In this document: piece after piece, positions 44,700 through 55,350 of the stretch
How the letters are laid out: the number at the start of each line of letters is the position of its first letter
How positions within the stretch are numbered: position 1 is the first letter of the stretch
From: Carya illinoinensis
Lineage: Eukaryota; Streptophyta; Magnoliopsida; Fagales; Juglandaceae
DNA length: 64,000 nucleotides
Reading direction: 5' to 3'
Assembly: GCF_018687715.1 (NCBI RefSeq)
Contig: NC_056756.1
Location: 36,304,480 to 36,368,479 of the forward strand
Notes under the pieces: model-generated
Told to the model about the DNA's origin: nothing
Databases searched by the model: none
The model's input: only the letters and a program-made list of their open reading frames with translations
Made by a program: the position numbers and the translations under genes

Positions 44700-46870
44700 T
44701 GCTCTGCATTAATGTTCGAAAGTTAAGTTAAAACGTTGGGACGTATGTGTTTAACCTTGAAACATAATTACTACTCATTCGAATATATAGCATACACATT
44801 CGAAAGTTAATTGCATAACGGCTAAAATTTTTAAAATGTGTGTGTTTGAATGTTATTCCTTGCACATTCGAACGTATGAGTTTGGATAGTCGAACGTCAA
44901 GATTTACGTGCAAACGTAAAATATACACATTCCAATGTAAAAGGCAAAACGACGAATAAATGTGGGAAGTATTACGTCTGAATGTTTATATTAAATGGAG
45001 TTGAAACTCTGGCTACCTAAATTTTTTAAATATATTCATTTTTTCATCTAAATCTAAAAATATGTATATATATATAACCAACTACATTTTTGTGATGGAA
45101 TTTAACGATGGCGTCGAGTGTTTAACGGCTACGTTGACAGTGGAGAGAAATAGGAAACGTCGTGAAAATGAATCATCCTATTTCGGTTTTTGGCTTATAT
45201 AGAAGATATGTTCAAACATCAATTTGATTAATGTTCAGACGTTAACGTAAACGCCTGAACGTGTATGAACTTAACATTCGAATGTAAAATGAAATGTCCA
45301 AATGTGATAAATAGTACGTTCTAACTTATTATATATTATATATAGTTATTTTATATATATTTTAGTATGTTTGAATGTGTTAAAATAGTAAGTTCAAACG
45401 TTTGTACATGAGAAAATATGACCTCTTATAATTGTTTTAATATTATAATATTATATATAATTAATATAAACTATAAAATATTATATTATATGTTACATAT
45501 TATAATATATACTATATATATATAGAATATAGTTGGTTTTATATATTATATATAAAACCAACTATATATATAGTATATTATATAAGTATATATAAGTATA
45601 AGTATCTAGTATATTATATAAGTTTATAGAAGTATATATATAGTCTAATACTATATAGTATAAACATATATGCTCTATAATTATATTAGTAAAGTATATA
45701 ATATTATATATATATATATATATATCTTATTGTTATTGATTTATTCTGTTTATGTTTAATTTCATGATGAACTATTACGCTCATAATATTGGTTTTCGTG
45801 ATCGTTATGAATTAAACTGTTTAGAATATAATCTGAGACCTGAATTAAATAATTTAAAAGAAACAATAAAGTATCTTAAAGAAAAAAAATTATTAATGAA
45901 ATTAGATTATTACTCAATAAAGGAAAAATATCATACTATATATGTATATATAGTATATTATATAAGTATATATAAATATAAGTATCTAGTATATTATATA
46001 AGTTTACATAAGTATATATATAGTCTAGTATGATATAATATAGTATGAACATATATAGTCTACAATTATACTAGTAAAGTATATAATATATAAGTATATA
46101 TAGTATTATACAGTATACTTATATTTCTAGTATATATAGTATTATATAGTAGACTTATATATTTATAGTATATATAGTATTATATAGTAGACTTATATAT
46201 TATATATATAAGTATATATATAATGTACTATATATGTAATATACTATAAATTTGCATATGGAAGGCAGCTAATTTATATGTTATTTATAACATATTATAT
46301 TAATATATATTACTATATATATTATGTTATATATTACTAAAACATATTATATATTAGTTAGAAGATATATAACTAATATTTATAACATATTAATATTAAT
46401 ATATTAACAACATAATATTAGTGATACAATATGAAACGGCCGAACGTTTCTATTTAACATTCGAACATGAATAGACGTTCATATTCAATGTTAGAATGTT
46501 AAATTATTAATGTTCAAGCATGAAACAAATGCGGGAAAACTCATGCTCATTTCCTCATCTCTTATTATAAACGTTTGAACATTACATTATCTACGTTCAG
46601 ACATTAGAAAAATGCGAAAAATCTCCAACTCATTTTTCTAGATATAATAATAAACATTTGAACGTTACATTATTTACATTCAGATGTTAAAAAATGTGGG
46701 GAAATTCCCGCTCATTTCCTTAGCTCGTATAATAAATGTTCGAACATTACATTATTTACGTTCGAACGTAAAAATTATATATATTTTTTAACGTCCGAAT
46801 GTTCTATCTAAAAACTAGGTGATAAATGTTAACATTCAAACGTATAATATTTACGTTCGAATGTTAGAAC
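44700..46870. repeat. Internal TTCGAA repeat clusters and AT-rich spacer of CACTA-1
   Basis: Clusters of the same 'acgttcgaatgtt/aacattcgaacgt' motif occur at 44710-45395 and 46435-46865, far from the ends. Between them is an extremely AT-rich stretch with many 'tatatatagtatattatataagt' repeats, including a direct duplication of about 150 bases (45560-45715 versus 45955-46110). No supported gene is present; an open frame at 45752-46033 is low complexity. Confidence 0.75.
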
Positions 46871-46894
46871 AAATGAAATATTTTAGAATGAAAT

Positions 46895-46942
46895 CACGCA
46901 CGGGATGAAAAGTGGTATCATTTTTCCTTCATCCCATGCGTG
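46895..46942. promoter_or_regulatory. Stem-loop upstream of the CACTA-1 transposase leader
   Basis: A 15-bp inverted repeat, CACGCACGGGATGAA and TTCATCCCATGCGTG, has one mismatch and an 18-base loop. It lies at the junction between the last TTCGAA repeat and a GAGAGA-rich stretch (46960-47015) that resembles a transcript leader. A promoter role is only suggested by position. Confidence 0.4.
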
Positions 46943-47266
46943 AAACAGACAGCTTGAGTGAGAGAGAAATCTCGTGAGAGATGGTTAGAGTAGAGGGCTT
47001 CAGTGAGAGAGAGAGTTAGAAAGTGATTGCTAATTCACAAAAATTAGTTTGTTCTTGAAGAGGGGTAACGGAGATTACTTTCACTAAGAAATTTTTTGTT
47101 TTATTTGTTAATAAATTTATTCTAAGTGAACTAATTATATTTGTATATTTTTTGAAGGATTATTTGGTGGAGCTTGTAATCAACTATTTAATTTGATACA
47201 TTTTTTTGTTGGGCTAGGTATATTTCTAAACTTTGTTTGGTATATTATTGTGAATTTGTTTGTGAA

Positions 47267-47600
47267 TATGTCAATATATGCATATATTGTGATTATTATT
47301 TGTTTTATTGAATGTGTTGGGAATATGTTTATATATTGTGATTATTTTTTGTTTTATTGAATATGTTGGGAATATGTCAATATATGCATATATTGTGATT
47401 ATTGTTTTTTTTATTGAATATGTTGGAAATATGTTTATGTATTGTGATTATTGTTTGTTTTATTGAATATGCTGGGAATATGTCAATATATGCAAATATT
47501 GTGATTATTGTTTGTTTTATTGAATATGTTGGGAATATGTTTATATATTGTTATTATTGTTTGTGAATTTTTATTGAATATGTGGGGAATATGTTTATAG
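47267..47600. repeat. Minisatellite, about 55-bp units
   Basis: About six imperfect units of the form 'gaatatgttgggaatatgt(caatatatgcat/ttatat)attgtgattattgtttgttttatt'. Two unit types alternate (with and without 'caatatatgca'). It lies in the presumed 5' intron or leader of the CACTA-1 transposase gene. Confidence 0.85.
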
Positions 47601-48383
47601 ATTGTGAAATTGTGTGTGAATATTTAATAAGTATTTTGTGGATATGTGAAATTGTTGTGATTATTGTTAACATTTAATATGTGAATAAATGTTTAATATA
47701 TAATAAGTATATAAAATATATTCATACTAGTTTAATTAGAATATGATTATTATGCAACTTATAAATAAATAACTTCACTATAAATAAAGTATAATATACA
47801 TATAATAACTATACTTGGTTGTAACACATTAAATATTCCTACCCTTGTGACTTTCCAAATCGCAATATTATTAAATATATATATATAAATTAAGAAAGTA
47901 AAATACTCTTGGAAAAAGAGGTATTGGACCCACCAAATAAGTTGAAAGTTGAAAGGAATAAATTACTCTGTATTTAATATAAAATAGAGAGTAAATAACG
48001 ATGGATCAAATAAATATTTAATTAGAATATACTATATACTTATTGTCTATATAAATAAATAACTCACTCAATTAAGTATATAGATATTAGTAAACATTTT
48101 AGACATAATAACTAATTATAACTAATATGTGCTCCTACTAAGTTATAATATAAACAATAAAAAATAAATAAGTATCAATTATGATAAAATATATATAATA
48201 AAAATTATATATATAATAACAATTATATAATAAAAATTAACATATATATAATCTCAAATGGATAATAATAATTAAAATTACAATTTAGGAACTTCCAATT
48301 AAAATACTTTGTTGCCTGTTGAAAAATTTGAAGCTTCTTTTCCATAACTAATAATTTTTAATTTTTATATAAATTAACAAAGT

Positions 48384-48690
48384 CAAACAAATAGTAATGT
48401 TATATTGTTAAACTAGAAAGAGATATTGTAAATATGCTCACAAGCTTCCTGTCTTTGAGAGAACGATTAAGAATTATCTTGAAAAATTGTCTATCAAATT
48501 GCTTGACTGTCAAAATTCAAAATCTCTCCAGCTTTGAGAGTTTTCAAGGTCGGATAGTTTGTGATTAGACATAAATTTAGATATTTCTTCAAGATCATTC
48601 TCAATCATTGTCTACAAGACAGGTAGCTTGTGAGCATATTCTTCCATCTAAGCTCTAGTTAACAATATAACATTATTATATTTGTTTCAC
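48384..48690. repeat. Long foldback (about 150-bp arms) inside CACTA-1
   Basis: The left arm 'caaacaaatagtaatgttatattgtt...atatgctcacaagct' and the right arm are imperfect reverse complements ('agcttgtgagcatat...aacaatataacatta'). They meet at 'ctctccagctttgagag' near 48537. There are few bulges in the outer 60 bases and more mismatches inside. It could be a nested MITE or a hairpin RNA source. Confidence 0.82.
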
Positions 48691-49179
48691 ATTGTTAATT
48701 CAAATAACATAGAAATATTTGTTATAGTATTTTTTGTAAGATATTGTGTGGCATTACATAAATAACCTTAGACCCGATTGAAAATTAGACATTTAAGTGT
48801 ACACTAATTTCTGAATTGTCTAGTGTGGACAGTTTGGGATTATATTATCTGTATTGTACATTTTTGTTACTCCTACTGAACACGTTTAGTATAAAGTTTC
48901 AGTGTCTTTCTCTATTGTTATTCGAGTATATTGTTCGTAGGGTCACAATCCCTCTATGTGAACATGTATACTTAGAGAACTACAGTGAGGTGTAGCCGAA
49001 ATTTCTACTGACGTAGAAAGTAGTAGAGTGACGAAATATGTGCAATATGGATAATTTAATCCCGAATGGGATAAGACCAACTACCTTATCGAAAAAGCAG
49101 TTCTAATTGGAGTATGACATACATTTGAATTTTCTCTACACATGTTACTAATAGACAAATTTTTTAGAAATGGACAAAA

Positions 49180-49548
49180 GTTAAATGCATCTAGGCGATA
49201 GATTTGGAAAGGATTAAGTACCCTATGTGCATGGAGTAAGAACCTTAATTGATTTTGCAAAGGCCTCTGCTGATAGTCTTGGTTACATTAAGTGTCCATG
49301 TTGAGGCTGTAAAAATTTGTGTGTGATAGGGTTTGATGAAGTTGAAAGTCATATATTTGTGAACAGTATGGATTTGGGGTATCCCTTATGGATATTGCGT
49401 GGTGAGCCGTATGCACAGTCAGCAGATGCATTGTTTGGTCATCCGAATTATTTGCGGCACGTGGATGATGATTATGAGCAGGACGAGTGGAGGAGATGTC
49501 AGGTAACATTGAAGCTGTGATGGTCATGGATGAGGTTGACAACAATGC
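49180..49548 (+). pseudogene. CACTA-1 transposase-associated domain (TNP2 N-terminus)
   Basis: The stretch reads YVHGVRTLIDFAKAS, then KCPC-stop-GCKNL, VESHIFVNSMDLGYPLWILRGE and the acidic tail DDDYEQDEW. This is the Transpos_assoc pattern (CPCxxCxN ... HL..G....Y..W..HGE) found at the start of CACTA TNP2 transposases. A TGA inside the CPCxxC motif and the abrupt end at about 49515 show damage. The catalytic Transposase_21 core that should follow is absent; the next bases already encode the far C-terminal part. Confidence 0.85.
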
Positions 49549-50940
49549 CTTAAGCGCACTGTTGGGAATAAAATCAAAGCTAAGGGTTTAATAGTAGAGG
49601 CTTATATACACGATGAATGGTTAACATTTTGCTCTCTATATTTTTGTGATGTTGAGACACGATTTAATCGTCAAGAGCGAAATGCTGATCTTGCTACTTC
49701 GCTTCCTCATGAGCTATTAGTGTTTTCTCAGAATGTACGACCATTGGGTGAGCAAACAGGTTACAATTTAATTGATGGAGAGTGGGTAAAGTTCGGTGGT
49801 ACATGCTAAATAATTGTCGGGAGATTGATGAGTATATATCTTAGGTATGCCGTTGCATGTTTCGAATAATTCTAGTTACAAAAGTTTAACTATAACTTTT
49901 GTACTCAATTATACTTATTTGCATTTATATATAATGAGCACATAGACAAACATAGGACGAAAGGCATAAAGAATGTAGAGGCAAGACACGAGGAAGAATT
50001 TTTCGGATGGTTTGAACAACGTATATGAACAAAAATTACATAGATGTTAGATTTTGAAACTTTTAACTCTTTGTAACTTTTAATAAGTATATACTATTTC
50101 AATTGATAGATTTTGGAATAACGTGCTCGTAATCTCGAATCAGTTTCTCAATAATTATATGCATTGGCCCGTGGTCCCTCAAATAGAGTACTTCGATACA
50201 CTGCATGCACGGTTCGAGATTATAGATTCCATCTAGATTATGAACGTAGTAGAAAGACTCAAAACTATGGTGTGTTGATCGATGGGAGTCATGGAACAGA
50301 TGGTAATAACTATTATGGCGTCATACGTGATATTATCGGATTGAAATATCTGGGTGAGATGATAACTCATTTCTTTAAATGTGATTAGTGGGATTTAGGC
50401 AGTGGTCGGGTTTTGATACATAGGGATAATCACTTTACGAGTGTCAATACTGTATCTAAATGGTACGAAGATGATCCATGTGTATTGGCTTATTAAGCTA
50501 CCCAAGTCTATTACTTGATTGATCCAATGAAAAATGCCGATGAAGATAATAGAGAGATAACTTAGTGAGTCGTATAAAAGTTTGTCCCTAGAAATATATA
50601 TGAAGCAGGAATGAGTGAAGATTACGAGAATAGTGGAGATGAAGATGACACTCCGATTGTAGAGGCCTACCAAGAAGATGGAGAGGGTATTAACTTGTTT
50701 GTTGATCTCATTGCACTCGATTTGCTCCCCTTATGTAGAGATGACATCCCACCCGCCCATCTCGACCTGTCCGTATTAAATGATTATTCAATTCAAGTAA
50801 GTGAGGAACAAGAAGAAGAAGACGAAGAAGAATATGGGGAGAATAAGGAGTACGAAGAAGAGGTTAATGATGATGACGAAAATGTTATTGAGGGAGATTC
50901 TGAAAGAAGCATGAAAAATACATCCGAAGATGAAGAATAA
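49549..50940 (+). pseudogene. CACTA-1 TNP2 C-terminal half: DUF4218, DUF4216 and acidic tail
   Basis: Positions 49590-49850 read EAYIHDEWLTFCSLYF, VETRFNRQERNADLAT and FSQNVRPLGEQTGYNL, with a one-base shift before RWYMLNNCREIDEYI: the DUF4218 signature. Next, RHEEEFFGWFEQRI is followed by a probable intron (50020-50115). Then 50164-50600 holds DUF4216 (NYGVLIDGSHG, YYGVIRDIIGLKYLGEM, FFKCD-stop-WDLGSGR, WYEDDPCVLAY). The tail 50611-50940 is strongly acidic with runs of Glu and Asp. Stops at about 50386 and 50495 interrupt it. These domains are the normal C-terminal part of plant CACTA transposases. Confidence 0.85.
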
Positions 50941-51034
50941 AAGTAGTAAAAATATTTTACAATATAGGTGACTGTAGAATGTTATACTTTTCATTATTTC
51001 TTCTAATTAATTTTCTTTATCATATTAATCATTT

Positions 51035-52565
51035 TCAAGGATGCCGCCAAAATGACAAAGAAGAAATATGCCTCATCTGCCAAATCCAAGTCCCAAACCC
51101 GTTAAGGACTCCCCACTCGAGAAATCCGCTCCAAAAGATCAAGTTAACACGGCAGAGAACGACATCTAGTTGACACCTACTAATAAGGAAATTTCTATGA
51201 AAATTAATTATATATTAATACTTTTGTCTCAATAACTATATAATTAATTATACTATTATCTATTAGTTGATGCATCTACTCGTTGTGTTCGTGGCTATAC
51301 ACGTGGTATTTCTCTAAGAAAAATCGAAGGCATAAAAAACTCAAGGTCACCATTCCTGATAATTTTACTGAATGAGTGGATGATAGTGCAGCAGCGCTTT
51401 CCTCCTATATTGGCACAATAGTCCGTGCTTATGCTCCATTTCATGTGTGATCATAGAGAGATGTTTCTAATGAGATTAAGGAGTACATTCGGAGTCGTGT
51501 GCTAGTGAATTTACTTTGATAATAAATCTTTTTCACCTAGATTAGTATATCCTATTTTTGACATAATTCACTTATTAGGATGAATTTGACCTTAACTTTG
51601 GCTGTAGAGAGGATTTGAGAACTGTGAATGAGTTAATGGCTACACTATTTTGACGTGACGAGGGAAGATGTCACAATCACTTCAAGAAGTTTGAGATGTT
51701 GGAAGAGACTGCTCAATCCCTTTCTAGTAGATGAAGTTAGATGATTGGAGAAAGTGTTGTGATCTTTTCGCATATCCAGATTATCAGGTATTCTAGATTT
51801 ATTTCCTTTAATTATTTACATTTATATTTGTTCTATATTATATATATATATATATATATATTACAATTAACATTCTTAAATAATGTTGTAGCACTTAAGT
51901 GCTACAAGTGTACAGAATAGATATGCTCTGACTGTTCACCATCGTGTCGGTTTAAGGTCATTCCACCTTCTTGCTGAAAAAATAGTAATTAATAAATTAT
52001 ATAATTCATTTATTTTTCTGATATTCTTTTATAAAAGTACTAACACTATATTTTTAAAATTGCTAATGTCGCTTTGTTAGAAACGTGATAATCTTGAAAA
52101 CTTTTCTCTCGTTCATGTCTATGTTGCTGCTCACACTAATGAACGTAGTGAGTTGATGGATCTTGTCACTGCAGATAATTAGGTAAGTGGTGTTAATTTT
52201 GTTAAATAAATTATGCAACATGTTATTTAGATTATTTTTTATTTGTATTTCTTTTAATATGTTACTTATTGTATGTTTTTTTTTTCAAATTATAGAAAAA
52301 AAAAACAATGAAAATATAGTCAGCTTCTAAGGAATCCTCTTCGAGTAACATATACATATGAGGTCGAGATAGCAAGAATTGGAATCCCTCTTAGAGCGAT
52401 AGTCTCATTTAGAGACTCATTTGCAGGTCCAATAGAGAGACGAAGAGGAAATAATATGCAGTGAAGTCTAAGAGCAAGTGCTGCGGGAGATGATAGTGTA
52501 AATGGAGGGTGTTATGGCTTTGCAACAGAATTGCGGTGGGCAAGGAGGAAAGAAGAAGAAATGAA
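51035..52565 (+). pseudogene. CACTA-1 Ptta/En/Spm-type gene (Transposase_24, TNPA-like)
   Basis: Exon-like pieces are separated by AT-rich introns. They include a basic start after 'ggatgccgcc', RGYTRGISLRKIEG, a LDDWRKCCDLFAYPDYQ-like stretch (51730-51790), ATSVQNRYALTVHHRVGLRSFHLLAEK (51895-51985), NFSLVHVYVAAHTNERSELMDLVTAD (52095-52180) and a Gln/Glu-rich end finishing LQQNCGGQGGKKKK. These match the PF03004 family order (DDW...LCDLF, N+ +R ... HxxGSxSF, E.F..TH). TNPA-like proteins bind subterminal repeats. Stops and shifts are present, so it is probably non-functional. Confidence 0.75.
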
Positions 52566-52696
52566 TTTGATCAATTTTATCAGTGTTTTAATATCTAATT
52601 TTGAAACATTATAAGAGATCGTTAGTTGTCAAATGATGGTGTATAAATATGATACAATTGATATGTTTTTTTAGTTTTATGAAATTATTATTTCTG

Positions 52697-53376
52697 ATCT
52701 GTACATTCGAATGTAAATAAAAAACGTTTGAACGTTGGTTCACATTCGAAAAAATGTATAATTGAACAAAATTAAAAAATAACGTTCCAACGTACAACTC
52801 AACGGTCGAATGTAAACACACACAAACTAACAAAATGTTTGAATGTTTAAATGATTAATGTTCGAACAAACATCCGAACATTCACACATTCGTTCGAAAG
52901 CTTCTTTGCTAACATTCGAATTAGCCTTCGAACGTTATACTAATTGCGTTCAAACATTTGTCCGTTAACGTCCGAACTAAAATTAGAACGTTTGTTGCAA
53001 TTAACTTTCGGATGTATAAACGTTTGAACGTTTTACTGATACTTTCGAACAATAATCAATGAAAGTCAACTTCTATCTTTCTAATGCCAATTGGTTGGGT
53101 TGACGTTCGAATGTTATGTCAGACTTTTGAATGTTACTTTCCGTGACAGTTTTCAATTGTCACAAAAAAATGTCACGTTCAAACGTTATACCAAACGGAA
53201 CACCTCCATCTGTCACTAAAAGTGACGGCTACATAATAAACTGTCACCAATTGTATTATGTGACGCACATTAGGTGACGGTCATGGTGACAACTTCAAAC
53301 TATCACCAAATGTATTTGGTGATGTTTTGATTATTTTTTGTGACGGTTTCTTATGTCACAAAATACAAATTATGTT
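52697..53376. repeat. CACTA-1 right subterminal repeats
   Basis: More than ten copies of the TTCGAA-centred motif occur in both orientations between 52697 and 53180 ('acattcgaatgt', 'aacgtttgaacgtt', 'acgttccaacgt'). They are followed by GTGACGG/CCGTCAC blocks up to the terminus. It mirrors the left end and is denser. Confidence 0.88.
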
Positions 53377-53760
53377 GTAGTGTCTTTTTCTCGATCGAGT
53401 AAGAAGATATGAGCTCAATGGAAGCAGGAGGTAGATCTATAAATTAATTTTAATATATATATATATATATGTATATGTATAGTCCAAACAAGTATAATAT
53501 AACCTAAAGCTAGTACGTACGATATCAACAAAATGATCGATCGGAAGCATAAGGAAGTTTCGTTTGCAGGCTTATTATAAGCATAAATTGAGAGAGATGG
53601 ATCAGATCCACCGTGAAAGACACGAGGTAGCTGCTCAAACAAAAAAAACCAACAACATTATGCAGGAAAGGGTACCTTTTTACGTACTTTACTTTTTAGA
53701 AAATAAAGGTACTTATATATATATGCTATATGAATGTGATCATGTTTTTGTTCACATCTA

Positions 53761-54075
53761 CTACTCCTGGCTGATCTTCATAAGAGTATCATCTATCTCT
53801 CTGGTAAGATCAGCTGCAAACGGAAGCAATTCTTTTGGATCTGGAATATCCAGGTTAAGTTTCTCATAATCAATACTCCAACGGCTCAAGCATCCCTCTT
53901 TCTTGGGAATGGCCTGAAAAGTGAACTTGATACTTTTGTATGCCTCTTCCACTAATTCCCCTCTTATCAGATTGAAAGTAACCGACAGTTTTTCGTCATC
54001 TTTGCTCTCTATGATCTCCTTGGAAATTACAGTTTTCCCCCCTACGAAGCCAGACCAAAAGAAAAGAATGGATGA

Positions 54076-54134
<59 letters not shown>

Positions 54135-54704
54135 CCGTACAAGCTGCAATGATACCTTAATTAAACTATCAATTTCCAGAATCACCTCCGATCCCAAGCA
54201 ACCAAAAAAATGCAATATATTCCATTTTCCCTTTCGAAAGTCCAAATTACCCCTAACAACTTTTAAAAAGACATTATAATCATTGTAAATTAAAAATTTT
54301 AAAAATAAGAAAGAAAGACCAAATTAATGACCAACCAAAAATTAGTAGTTTGTGGCCGTGTGATCATTGAAATTGATAATTTATTGAGACGATTGCAAAT
54401 AAAAAATTGCGAAATGCGAACAAGACGCGAGAATTATATACAACAATACGTACCAATTAAGCATAACATGTGACAATTAAGTAAGAGAAAGTACTTTTGT
54501 GGCCCTTACCGTGTGCGAGATGAAAGTTCACGACAGCACCCACATCTTCCCATTTACCTTCTACTAAATCAACCTTGGGTATATAGGTAGGGCAAAGTTT
54601 TGGTACCTCGTACAATCGTTTCGCGTTTGCCTCATACATAGAACGAGCTGATGACTTGGCCTCTATTTCAATATACTTAACTTACCAGACAGAGAAGAAG
54701 ACAT
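53761..54704 (-). pseudogene. MLP-C: Bet v 1 / major-latex-protein-like gene with frameshift in exon 1
   Basis: Exon 1 is 54510-54704 (GTAAGG donor), the intron is 54042-54509, and exon 2 is 53761-54041 (TAG acceptor). Exon 2 is open throughout: KLSVTFNLIRGELVEEAYKS, FQAIPKKEGCLSRWSIDYEKL, ending REIDDTLMKISQE. In exon 1 the sequence reads 'atttcaatatacttaac' where MLP-A and MLP-B read 'atttcaatacttaac'. The extra two bases shift the frame after MSSSLSGKLSI and give a TAG three codons later. Translation from the in-frame Met at 54637-54639 would lose about 24 residues, including the first beta strand. The TATA box and splice sites are intact, so decay is recent, or the two bases are a sequencing error. 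A CACTA element lies 378 bp beyond the stop codon. Confidence 0.88.
54079..54129. repeat. (AT)n microsatellite in MLP-C intron
   Basis: About 25 AT units near the exon-2 acceptor. The corresponding sites in MLP-A (6455-6475) and MLP-B (30920-30935) have much shorter AT runs. Confidence 0.97.
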
Positions 54705-54754
54705 TTTTCCTTTCAATTATAAGACTTTGTGTCCAGGACACTACTCCTCTTCGG

Positions 54755-54764
54755 CTTTTATAGG
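54755..54764 (-). promoter_or_regulatory. TATA box of MLP-C
   Basis: CCTATAAAAG on the minus strand, 51 bp upstream of the ATG. It is identical to the MLP-B motif and embedded in the same CCTATAAAAGCCGAAGAG block. The leader is shorter because about 55 bp present in MLP-B are missing. Confidence 0.8.
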
Positions 54765-55115
54765 AAAAATGGGCTAGGTTAATTTAGTCGACAAGTTCCT
54801 CATTCTCTTAACGCTAACTCGTGGAAATATCATGGACTTCAAAGTCACATTCGTGCCTTTGAAACAGCAAGCTAGCCGACGTATATCTTTGACACGTAGT
54901 TTTGGCAAGGGAACAATTTCTTGTACTACTAGTTCTGGATACTTTTGGAATTAAGAACCAGGTACATTCATTCACGAGATGATGTCTTGTACCAGATTTC
55001 AACAAGTAACAATTTCTTTTTGTCTGTAGGGATACATTAATACTCCATTCTGAGTGATCTAATAATTTTTTTTTTTTTTTGAATATTCTTCAAGATATTT
55101 TTTATCATGTAGACC
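54765..55115. other. MLP-C upstream region
   Basis: Positions 54830-54900 align with MLP-B upstream sequence near 32005-32070 ('cgtgcctttgaaacag...ctagccga...atctttgac'). Beyond that the two diverge, and no gene is seen. A 13-base T run occurs at 55068-55080. Confidence 0.6.
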
Positions 55116-55350
55116 GCCCACCGAGGCAATCCAAATATTTTAAAGAGATGTCTCTATGAATCACTCTGCCACTATCGTAAGAGGATTAATATAAATTAAT
55201 CCTTTGTCAAACTTTTTGAGAGTTGTCAAAATTTTTTAGTTTATTTTTTATTTTTGTAACTTTTAAGTGATTTTTTTTCTTCTTTATAGTATTTAAGACT
55301 ACTTTTTAAAATGAATCTATTTTCATAACAAATAACTCGTTATAAATATT
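55116..55350. repeat. Start of duplicated unit (copy 2)
   Basis: A direct copy of 1-282, lacking the 190-240 block. It ends in AAATATT directly against the CACTA-2 terminus. Confidence 0.88.

Larger units (their letters stand above)
42715..53382 (+). mobile_element. CACTA-1: complete 10.67-kb CACTA (En/Spm) transposon
   Basis: The left end is CACTACAGCATATTTGG and the right end is the inverted form ...AAATTATGTTGTAGTG. The flanking triplets TGT (42712-42714) and TCT (53383-53385) correspond to a TCT-like site in the paralogous sequence at 30195-30215 ('gaggtttatctttctctcg'), consistent with a 3-bp duplication with one later change. It contains fragments of TNP2-type transposase, a Ptta/En/Spm gene, an antisense extra gene, subterminal TTCGAA repeats, a minisatellite and a long foldback. 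The transposase core is missing, so it is non-autonomous today. Confidence 0.93.

Noticed and set aside
45752..46033. 93-residue open frame in AT-rich DNA within CACTA-1
   Set aside because: Its second half is a Tyr/Ile-rich translation of the 'tatatagtatatta' repeat. No conserved motif could be identified.
50395..50994. Hydrophobic minus-strand open frames that look like membrane proteins
   Set aside because: They are antisense shadows of the acidic CACTA transposase tail; Glu/Asp codons read backwards give Phe/Leu/Ile.
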